Below, in pieces: positions 34,101-45,900 of a stretch of 64,000 bases of DNA. A model generated the notes under the pieces. It saw nothing but the letters and a program-made list of their open reading frames with translations, was not told the origin of the DNA and searched no databases. The translations under genes were made by a program, and so were the position numbers. Each line of letters begins with the position of its first letter. Position 1 is the first letter of the stretch. The stretch is from Siderastrea siderea (lineage: Eukaryota > Cnidaria > Anthozoa > Scleractinia > Rhizangiidae), in the NCBI GenBank assembly GCA_964030785.1, contig OZ034976.1:1674001-1738000 (forward strand), written 5' to 3'.

Positions 34101-37100
34101 GTCCAACAGCAACAATTTATCGCAACTCACCTTTTGGTCAGCAACAATTCTTTGGACTGCATTAAACCAGGTGACGGAGAAGAAGGATTTCATTGTTTGT
34201 GCAGCTGTTGCATCATCGCGGAGCTTGTCAGCAAACCGCTGACAGTCGTAGAATAGAACTTTGGCAACAGGCACGTTTTTCCATTTGTACATTTCTTGCA
34301 CTTTAATAACAAAGCCCTTCTTCTTTGCCATTGTTTCTGGTGTTTGGTAGTGCTCTTCAATGACTCCAAGTTCATCAATGCAATATATCTTGCGTATCTT
34401 TAAATAAAAATAAAAACAACTCTTCAAAACGTGATTGGAACACGTGATAATTTTAACTTCTTCCAATCGCACTTCCCAGGTTATATCTGTCAATCACGGG
34501 ATAACGTTGCTGTCATCATGTAATTTATCCCACAGGCAATGTTTTTACTTGATTTTACCTTGTGTCCATGCTGTTAATTTTGGGCAAATACGTTCCCAAT
34601 GGAATAAATTACGGTTACGAGGGAACCAATCAAAGATCACGCTTGCTCATATTCAGGGACTGAAAATGTAGTGCGGTTTCCAATTGTGTCTGAAATAATT
34701 CGCGTTTGCTTTAGTTTTGCTTTACTTCGCTCTGTGATTGGTTTAAGAAAACTCCCACCACTTTCTCAAAGAGTCATAAATAAAACCAAAAGCAACTGGG
34801 CCGTTGTTGCACGTGTTTTCCCTCGCTTGGTGCCATTAACATGTATTTGCTCCAACTTTCGATTGGTCCGTTCTGTTGTTTACGTCTCTTGTGATTGGCC
34901 AATTGAAAGTAATTGTCTTGGTTTTGGTTTTATGACACTCAATTGAAAACCGCTCTCGACTGATAAATACTTTAAAGAAGTAGCCGTAAATCTATTTATA
35001 CCTTTGGCTCTTCTACCTGCCCGCGTAAAATCATTGAAATGGTTTCTCTGAGGTCAAAAAATGGCGAACCACTCATTCTATGCATCTTCCACTCAAGATC
35101 GAGTTTGGTTCGAAACATTGCACCGCAGATTCTGAATTGGAAATCAAAAGTTATATCAAAGTGAAATATTGTAAAAAGAACTGGTAAATAAGAATTATTC
35201 ATTTAACTTCACAATTAGGTAAAATAATAACGAAAAGTCTCGTGTGCACTCTAAGAACTGAACCGTTGGTTGCACGAGGGCGCTTTTCGCTTGTGAACTA
35301 CCTGCCTTTCAATCTATGGCAAAGATCATAGGGTTTCCAGGAGAACGTTCGTTAGTGTGTGTTTGAGAATGGGGAGAGGGGAACAGCTAACAGCAGGGAC
35401 CATCGAAAATTCTACCATGGGATTTTTGTATTTTTGTTATACAGGCTGATGTGACTGTGTGATTTTGAAAAATCATCCCACAAATGCTTTAAAACTTTAA
35501 GACTTATGATTCTATTCTCTAATCCACTTCCACACCCCACAGAAAAAACAACAACAACAACAAAAACAACAAACAATTCGTGACCATAGAAATTTGTTTT
35601 ACCAAAATAATGCAAATGGCTTCATGCTGCTCAGCAATTGTCCTCGCTAAAATTGGGGGTCAGTTTTAACTGAGAATTTATAAATTCTTGGAGACAGTGT
35701 CATATAAACTTTTGTTCTTAGGCCATCGCAGCTTAATTAAGAATAGAACAGAAACAGCGGTGATAAACATTGTGAATAAACGCATTTTGATTTCCTTACA
35801 AGGATCGCCTGAACCGCTCTCAAATGTCTCGAGAATTATCAACAAAGCTGGTTGCTGGGATTCCAGTGAATCCTATATAGGCAAGACAAAACGTAGACTT
35901 CATGACAGAAAAACTGAACATTTCAAGGCCCTCTCCAAATGTGACTACACATCAGCTATGGCTCATCATATGAAAACCACGGGTCACAACATTAAATGGG
36001 ATCATTTTGACATTTTAGCGTCCGGCAAAACGAACGTTCATTGTAAAATAAAAGAGACTTTGCTGATTCAAGAACTACAACCATCTTTGAATGTTAACGT
36101 TAGTGTGAAGCTGTTGCTTTTTCAGCAACAGCTTCTCAGGACAGACAGTCCGAAGTATTTTTACTGTTTAGAGCGTTTTTCTTAATCTCGGTTCCAGACC
36201 CTTATTGTAAACTATATAAACAGTTTTCAAACACTGTAATGGTTACTTTTGAAAATGTATGCTGACTAGCATACGAAACGTCAAGTATATCAAAATGCGT
36301 TTATTCACAACGTTATCGCCGCTGTTTGTGTTCTATTCTTGCAGATAGGTTACCGATTGCAATAGATACGTGTATATTTGGCGCAGCCTCGGTCCCAGGT
36401 CGTCCTTGACGCGTAGGCCACTACCTTGGGTTCATGTAACTCACAAAGGAAATAAATGCCTAGAACGAGGCTGTCCTTGGTTGTTTACAATTGTTTACAT
36501 ACGTGGCTAAAGCATGAAGGTTAGCATTCCATAATGGCAAGGCATGGAAGGGAACTTGTGCAGGTTTCTGTATCACAAGTTCACCCACTGTTCCATCTTC
36601 CCTCTTGGGAATGTTGCAAATGACTTTCCCCTGCTTACGTGAAATTTGGAACTTCGATGAACTTTCATCGACCGAGCAAGAAAAGTACATGACGCACTTC
36701 ACCCTATCACAATAAATAAGACATTTACGAATTAGTAATATAAGGTCATCTTTTCCCCAAATGTGCGCAAAAACTCATGGATCGCTAAATTTTGAGAGTT
36801 TGTGAGATTAGAAAGAGTTATATTTCCTTTTTTTCTATTTTAAAGAAATCCCCGTCCTACTACATGATTGTAGGATTGTGAAGTATCATTTAGTATTTAT
36901 CTTTTTAATAGGTTTAACTTAATTACAATTCACATTTTCTTGTGATGATTAGAATTAAACACGACTTCTTTTTAGCAACAGTCTCAGCAAATCTCACTTA
37001 CCAACCAACCAACCAAGCGTAGACTGAATTTTTTTTCTGGCAATTGAGTTAGTTTGTAGGCTTATTTGCAAAACTCACGATTAATCCTAGAATGGAATAT

Positions 37101-39911
37101 AACCTCCATCGCTGACTTTCTTTGGGCCCGTCACACCCTCCTCCCCACGAACCAGGAGGTATGCATTGCATGACGGGTCCTAGGAAAGTCTGCGTTGGCG
37201 GCTAGGAATGGAAGAAAGCGCGTGAGTGTTCATAGTTCGTCAGTTTGAGTTGCAGGTCTAAGAGTAAGAAGCTTTTCAACAAAATTACCAGAAAATGAAC
37301 AGTACATGGGAAATTGAAATAAGTCAGTCTCATAAAAATAAATCATTACCAAGCCAATTTTGCACGACAAAGACTCCTTTCACTCAAACATTACCATAAA
37401 CACTCGCGCGCCCATGTTCGTCCCTAGCTCTGCCTAAATCAGAGTGTATGTCATTTCAACTGACACTTACCTTTCAGCACCTTCAAAGTGTATGGAGACT
37501 TTCGTTGGACACCTAACGGGCTCAAAAGTTATCTTCATAGTCTTCGCTTTACATATGACTGGGTCTAGAATTTCAAGTTCTGCATCGTATGAAAATTGGC
37601 TTTCTTCGACTTTTGCCACCTATAGTCAAGATGTATTAGAAGTTAAGATAAAACTTCGGCACGTTTTTTCCATGAGTCGCGAAAAACAAGCTTAAAATAT
37701 GGTATTTCACTAACCGTGCAAGTTGTATTATTGATCAACAAATATTGCTACCCCCCCCCCCCCCTCTCGTTGAAATAACAAAGAATCAAGCATTGGATGT
37801 TAACAAGGGTCAGTAAACGTATAATTGCCTTTTTCTCCGTCAGTGAAATAAAATCAATGAGGGGGGGGGAGCTCCCACTGACTTTAAATATTCGTAAGTT
37901 CTTTAACATCAAATAGCTCAAGCCACCAAGCTTTGTAATTTTTTGCAGAGTTTATGTGGCAACAGTGTACGTTTCTACATCATTTCAGTGTTTTTTAGTT
38001 GGTGTTGTTCACTTTTGACTCATCTTGGACTGTATTCTGAAATTCAATTTAAGTGTCTATGAAGTAAAAACTAAGTTAAAATTATTTAAAAGGCCTTTCA
38101 AAATGAAGAAGAATGGTGTTTTCTTTTTTGTAATATCTTCTCTCGTTTTAGAGATAATCAAGTTAAAAGGACACAAGTGACGACGTCACAAGTGGTTACA
38201 GTGTGGAGACCAATCACAAAATCAAGAATTTCTCTGGAAATATTTAGGCATTGTAACTGAAGCTCGGCACCAATAATGTACCTCAAGAAAAACATACACT
38301 AACGTATACGGTGATGTTGCCATGGCAACCAACGGCTTAGCTTCCAGGGCTCTTTCTTGCAAGAATGACATTTGCCCTTTTTTAAGAATAACAAACTTCG
38401 TCAACGTCCTAATGGTTAACAAAGCGTTACTCTCGATATAGAGTCACAAATGGTAATATCTGGTTCACAGCTGAAAAAGACTGGAGCCAGAATTGTTGCC
38501 ATGGCAACAACACGATGTACCTTCATCTTGTGTTTTTCTTAAGGTACAATATTGGTGCCAAGTTTCAATTATCTTAACCCATTCTTTCTACAGATATTAT
38601 TCATTTTGTGAGTTGTCTCCATACTGTAACCAGATTGCGCGGCGGCTGACGTAACTCGCCGTACATACATGATACATACACCGTACATATGACGTATGTA
38701 CGACTGATGTCATCATCTTCTTTTTCAAGTTTCATGGCCTTAGCATGAAGGTTTGGAAGGGGTGAAGACAAAACGGTCTCCTCCCCTGCGCGCCCCCATT
38801 ACCATGTTCATGAATTCCAAAGACACCCAGGGTGAATAGGTGAAGGTAATGCAGAAGCATTTGAAAGAAATATGTGGATTTACCTTAAGAACTTGACAAT
38901 CCTTAGTTGTTTCAGCCTCGATGAACGTTTGCACAGAGAACAAACCAAATTTTTCCACAGCATTAACCCTTCCAACACTTTTGACATTATTTTTCCCGAG
39001 AAGAATCCGCTCACGTTGTATGACTGGTTTCAAGTCACGGGAAGCAATCCACATCCAGACGCGTGACTTGAGCTTTTTCCAGTCCTTTCTACGGAGATGA
39101 AATGTCACAATGCCATCGGAGTCATCGTAACGTAAGCTGTTGTAAATCACTGAACAGATCGGTTCCACGGGCAAAAGGAGATCAAAAGGCCACTTAAAGA
39201 AAATGAGATAATAGTTTTCAAAAATTCACCAAAGGGTATTGTGATTTCGGAAAGACAAGATTGAAAGAGACCCCTTCAAAAAGGCGTGAACGAAATCCTT
39301 GCGTTTGGCTAGCTGGCGAAATTTTCTAAAGGCAACGAAGGAAGCGCGGGCCCTTTTTTTAGTAATCTTTTCTCATTTTCATTACAATGTACTTGAACGT
39401 GGATGTGAGGCGATGTCGGGCAGAAACTGCAAAATTGCCCAAAATTTCCTCACATCCACGTTCAAATACATTGTAATACAAACGAGAGAAGTTGACTGTG
39501 AAAAGGGCTATTTATGAATGAAAAAAAAGTTGTGAAATACATGCAACAGGAAACTTCAGCAGGCAAGAACAGCGAGTGAAGAACAGCGTCCATGCGTAAT
39601 TAAAAAGAGTGGAGTGATATTTGAAACTCTTGTTTCAGTGAAACATAGAGATGTTTAATTAGGAGCTTTTGTGAATTATTATTATTATTATTATCATTAT
39701 TATTTTGTAGTAATAATTCATACGCACTCCATCCATTGAGGACCAAAGTACTTAAACTCGCTTTATAATGATATTAAAAACCAGATCGCAAAGCTTAAAC
39801 AAATACATCGGTATCAACCATAAACTGAATTTTAAATCCTTTCCCAGTCATCTTAGACGTCTTTTATCATCTTGAATGACTGACTGACTGACTGACTGAC
39901 TGATTGATTGG

Positions 39912-39943
<32 letters not shown>

Positions 39944-42900
39944 ATGATGTGTGTTTAATTTATTTCAGAAGACTGCAGTCTGGTAGCAGAATTTCTTTTT
40001 CCACATCTGCCCAGAAAACGTTTCCTTTTTTTACCAATTTATTCAATAAGAAATTTAATACCAATTGAATAAACATGTAATATAATAAACATGTACCTGA
40101 AACTGGTTCAGTTCAACAGCTCTTTTTTCCGAAATACAAATCATCGGCATAGGCGTTCCTTTGTACCCAGGTTCGATTAATATTTTGGTGGCCACTTTTA
40201 TTTCGACGATCTTCTCTAAAGGAGAAGAAAATGGAGGATATTAAAGCCTTCACGTTTAAAACTAAGAAATGGAAATGGTAATGCATTGAAAACTGTGACA
40301 ATCTAAATGAGTTAAAATCTTAAAAACTTTCTCTGGTTAAAAATTTGCAAAAAAAAACTGAGCTATTGGCTACCAGTCTGTAGCCTTTTACGAATGATGG
40401 GAATGGCGCAAACGCCACCTGTTGTGCGATTTATGTGTTTTACTGCTTGTCCAAGCTTCTAGAGATCATTTTGGACGATCACTGCCTGCTCAACTTGACA
40501 TGGGGATGATCGACCAAGGGGTACAAAATCGACAAAAAACGGTATCCAGAAGCTCGGACATGCAGCAAAAACAGAGAGGGTGGCAACAGGTTGGGGTGTG
40601 CAAAAATTATTTGGATTTTTATGTGGTTTTTGGAAGGGAAACGCGCAAGTATTTTTAATATAAACTCCCATATTTATTACGCTTTCCTTATTTCTAATTT
40701 CTTTAACTGTTTTCTTTTATTACGGTTTACCTTGTTCACTCCCAATCGCTGCTTTCAATAAATTCCAAGAAAGCCCAAACTTTTCTTCGAAATTGATTGG
40801 TAGCTCGCTTTCAAGAAGATTGAATATGGCTGTGGCTTAGACATAAATAAGGAAAAGTTAGAATACGTCATAATAAAATGGAATAATAATAATAAAATAC
40901 TCTTTTACCAAAGTACGCTTGGCTAGTGTAGTGTTCCTGTTAACATCGGGGACCTTCCTAGCTCGGAAACCGAGAGATGTGTGACAAAGCCTGCAGGCGT
41001 GTGAGTGTGCTTCGGGAAGCTGCGAATTGGCGTTGCACGAATTTAAAGCTAAGACCAAAAAATACACTACAGGCAGAAACACTAGCACAGGCTGTTCCAG
41101 GTTCTCAGATAGAAAAAAGGCAAAAAGAATAATGCAAATGTAAAACCTCCAAAATAACTAACCTCCACCTTCGATAAGTGGCTGTATCTGGTGAATAATT
41201 CTGAGGAAAGTAAGAGGCGAGGACAGCGTCATTCCGTATATCTGACCTTCTCGCTCGTTCAGAAGATTGAAGCACCGCTCAACAAGACGTAGCAAAGCCT
41301 TTAAAACGTCGTTACTTTTATCTGTTACAGTAGTTGAAACACATCCTTTAATAAATGCTCGCACTGATTTGTCAAAAACAATGTTTTATAACTGCATAGA
41401 AACACGAGGAAGGCCTGATAATCAGATTATATATTCATTTACAGGGTATCTGATTAGCGTACCTATTTTAAACAGAGCCCTGCGTGTAAATAAAAATTTA
41501 AATAAATAATGCATTACCTATGTTAAATAAAAGATTGCACGTTATTATAACAAAATAATATATGTTATTGTATTTTATTGTTATTGGATAGATTACATAT
41601 GTTATTGTGACAGACTACAAGATGTTATTCAGGAAACGTTTAACCCTCCTCAAGTCCTTCTCCTCCGATCCTCCTCCCGCCAATGTTGTCAGCAAAAGAG
41701 AAGTGAACAGATTGTAATCTATAAACGATGTTTGAAATCAACAGCGAATGGGGAAAGAGGACAGTCCGTATCTACGGTGCAAGGTTTTGTGTAACCGTTC
41801 CAAGACTCATAATTCGGTAAGACTTTTGGCCAGTACTTAGGCCAGTACTGTGAACTGAAATCGCAAGTCAATTATAAGAAAAGATTGTAGCCTAGTGTTA
41901 GAAACCTCTAAATCAGGATAATGAAGCTATACTGACGTAACAATTCCGCGCTGCACAAGAGAACTACAAGAGGTAAATATTACAGTCAAAATACTCAGCG
42001 CTTTCCGCTTAATATTTGGCAATGATTTTCGTTGCTCGGGAACGGAATGCATTATTGGAATCAAAATACCATCTTTAAATTGAAGATTGAAATCTTCCAA
42101 CGGTAGACTCATACTGAGTAACGAATGTTGATTGGATTGTTACTTACATAAGCCAAAAGTTCACACGCGAAATACGAAACTGTCGGTTTGACATTACAGG
42201 GAGTTTTTCTTAATTTTCAGGAACAGTTCTTGTGCATTTACAGGCCACTTGTTTTCAAGAAATTATTCTTCACAGTCTTATAACAGCAGACAGCTTCTTC
42301 ACGTGTAAAAGTACTTGCGATTAATATTTTGTTGAGCGAACACAAATCAGGTACGTCTGGCCGCCAACAGTCTGCTACTTGCACGTGAACATTCGCCTAA
42401 TGTCAATAACAAACCAGTCAGCACTCCTCACTTGGAACAAGGCTACCGTTTTAACATTACAATATTCAATTACATCAATTATATTATTCAATTATCTACC
42501 CCTTCCTCACCTATGGTTTATTAATTTGGGGCAATACTTATAGTACTACTCTTAAACCTTTAATAACTCTTCAAAAGAGAGCTATACGTACTATAACTTT
42601 TTCAAAACCGGATGAACACTCTGAGCCTCTTTTTAAGGAATTAGAGATCCTTAAATTAACTGATCTTGTTACCCTTCACAATGCACTCTTCATGTATCAC
42701 TATTACTATAATCTTCTTCCATCTTCCTTTGAAAATTTCTTTCAAACAGTAGCATCTGTACACTCATACAATACTAGGCTTGCTTCTAAATCGACCTATT
42801 ACATCAATACCATCAAAACAAACTATGGTAAATTCAACATTCGCTTTGCAGCTGTAAAAGTTTGGAATCACCTTGATGAAAGCATTAAATACCTCCCCCT

Positions 42901-45900
42901 TAGAACGTTTAAAAACAAAGTCAAGCGAAACATCTTACAGTCTTACTGTTCATGAGTTTTCAACTGGTAGTTGTTTATTTATTTTATTTCTTTATTTATT
43001 TTTATTTATTTTCTTTATTTCTTCTTTTCGTTTTTTTTTAATTGACTAATTAATTCTTTCACCAAGCTTTAGTGCCAACCTACCTCTGTACTTAAACATC
43101 ACTTAGTTTTACTCAGCTCGATTAGCTTTATAGTTATCCTGAGTAAACATTACCTATTTTTGTATTAATATATTATATTGTAAAGTTTAACTTTTTTTCC
43201 TTTTCTATTTGGTAATAAAGCTTGTTGTTTTGTTGTTGTTCGATTTGAAAGTGGAATTTTGATTCCAATATTACAATCCTTTCCTGATTAATGAAAGTCA
43301 TTCCCAAATAATAAGCGGAACGCGCTGAGTATTTCGACTATAAGATACGCATGCGTGTCACATGACACTGTTCCCTTTACAGGAGAGTAGTACAAAGAGA
43401 AAAAGGCACTTGAAGTTAAAAAGTAATTTTACGGCAATATGGTTCCTTTTCTTCTTTTGAGATGCACCAACCTATTGTCAGCATAGTTCTTTTAGGCTCC
43501 GCTTTGACCCAACAGAGAATCTCCTCAGAGGACTCCAACCTGTCTGGCAGTTTACTGTAACAAGAATGAAAGGCATGACAGCCAAACTAAACTCAAATGT
43601 TGATCTTTCAGGCTTTTGAGCTGGAGCAGTTAAATAAATGATTGAATTTTTCGGCCTCTTAACTGTGACAAACAAAGTATTCGTCATGTCTGAATACAGT
43701 TTTCGTGTTTTTCTTTGCTCCTCAATTAAATAACGTGCGGTGTAATCTTTTGGCCTAATGGCAATGGCAACCTTTTTGCAAAACGGCAACGTATTCAAAA
43801 ACAAGTAAAAATCAACGCTGGTAAAATCGAACGACGTTTCGGTGTCGTCATGACGCCATTTTCAAGTTCAAAAAGGATTCGAATAAACTGTCAGGAATCA
43901 ACTGTCGAATCACTTTTGAACTTGAAAATGGCGTCATGACGACACCGAAACGTCGTTCGATTTGATTTTTACTTGTTTTTGTATAACGAAACCTTTGCTC
44001 ATAAGGCAACGTATTCAGCATGTAATTTTGAGTTCACCGGAATCTACAATACCTGCTACCCAATTCCAGATCAACGGCAAACTTCAAACCCAGAACTGTT
44101 GGGAGAAGTTGAAGTGGCACACCAACACATTTGTTGTAAAACTCCTCAACACTTCGACAGCCAGCGTTCCATAATATGCTTGAAGTAAACAAGAGTGACT
44201 CGTTTGGCCTGGGAATAAAATAAACAATTCCTCAAGTCTCCCTCGCGTTTAAGATATAATGATAAGTACGCACTTGCCCGGTTAATCGCAACTTCAATTC
44301 CATGACCTGCGATTCTAATTGGCTCCACCGTCGTTGACGTTTGGCTAATAGTTCTCGCTTCCACGATAGTGGCGAAATGGATTCTGGGACGTTACACGAA
44401 CAAACCAAGACTGTTGCGTGATGGCATTCCATGAAGATTTTGGGTAGCAGTTTTGAAAGTTTTTGAAGATTTTTGAAAACCTACACTGATAAGCTCTCGC
44501 AACGAACACTGCCAACACACCAACACACTGTGCTACTTTAATCGATTTCCACTGGAAAAGTTGAAAATTTACATACTATGTAAATAACATGTAAATAACA
44601 TGTAAAAGGGTAAAAAGATACTGTAAAAAGTAAATTTACATGATTTTTGGACTTTTACATGTTCTTAAAAGATACTGTAAATAACATGTAAATTTCGGCA
44701 TTGAAACATGTAAATATAAAGAAAGATACTGTAAATGTTGTAAGGCAAAAGAACACAGATCATGTAAATAACATGTAAATTGAAAAACGGTGGCTGCCAA
44801 GATCCTGTAAATGACATTGTAAATACCATGTAAATTGAAAAAGGGGGGCTGTCGAGACCCTGTAAATACCATGTAAATTAAAAAAGGGGGCTGTCGAGAT
44901 CCTGTAAAAAACATTGTAAATACCACGTAAATTGAAAAAAGGGGGCTGTCAAGATCCTGTAAATACCACGTAAATTGAAAAAGGGGGGCTGTTGAGACCT
45001 TGTAAATACCATGTAAATTGAAAAAGGGGGGCTGTTGATATCCTGTAAATATCATGTAAATCGAAAAAGAGGGGCTGTCGATATCCTGTAAATATCATGT
45101 AAATTAAAAAAGAGGGGCTCTCGAGATCCTGTAAATATCATGTAAATCGAAAAAGGGGGACTGTCGAGATCCTGTAAATATCACGTAAATTAAAAAAGAG
45201 GGGCTGTCGAGATCCTGTAAATAACATTGTAAATACCACGTAAATTGAAAAAAGGGGGCTGTCGAGATCCTGTAAATACCACGTAAATTGAAAAAGGGGG
45301 GCTGTCGAGACCCTGTAAATACCATGTAAATTGAAAAAGGGGGGCTGTTGATATCCTGTAAATATCATGTAAATCGAAAAAGGGGGGCTGTCGATATCCT
45401 GTAAATATCATGTAAATCGAAAAAGGGGGGCTGTCGACATCCTGTAAATATCATGTAAATTGAAAAAGAGGGGCTCTCGAGATCCTGTAAATGTAATGTA
45501 AATCGAAAAAGGGGGGCTGTCAATACCCTGTAAATATCATGTAAATTGAAAAAGAGGGGCTGTCAAGATCCTGTAAATACCACGTAAATTGAAATTAAAA
45601 GGGAGGGCTGTCAATATCCTGTAAATAACTTGTACAGTCCTCAGTGAATAAAAATGTGTAATAAAAATACATAAAAACTTTATTGTTTCATTCTGCCCAA
45701 TTCAATAAGAATTATAATTTGAACTATGTGCTTTCAAAATATTTTCACATCAATAAAAGTTTGTTAAATGTATAAATATCCTAGTGTTTCGATTCAAATG
45801 GTAATAATTGTTGTTTCTGACCCATAAAGTTATTTTAAAAGATACTACACATTTGTATTAATCATTCTTACAATTTGTTATATACACCCAATTGAAAAAA

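Noticed and set aside
43925..43960. A second complete hammerhead in the exon-4 foldback
   Set aside because: It has TGACGA...GAAACGTC, but the leading C of the core box is replaced and no stem II can form. Only the GAAACGTC similarity is kept.
44636..45411. Several overlapping minus-strand open frames (for example starting MIFTGYQQPPFFNLHGIY)
   Set aside because: They are the 43-bp tandem array (43 bp is not a multiple of three) read in rotating frames. The repeated peptide is an artefact of the repeat.
44780..45630. Regular repeat spacing resembling a CRISPR array
   Set aside because: There are no unique spacers, no cas genes, and the host is eukaryotic. Whole units are tandem and lie in a transposon terminus.
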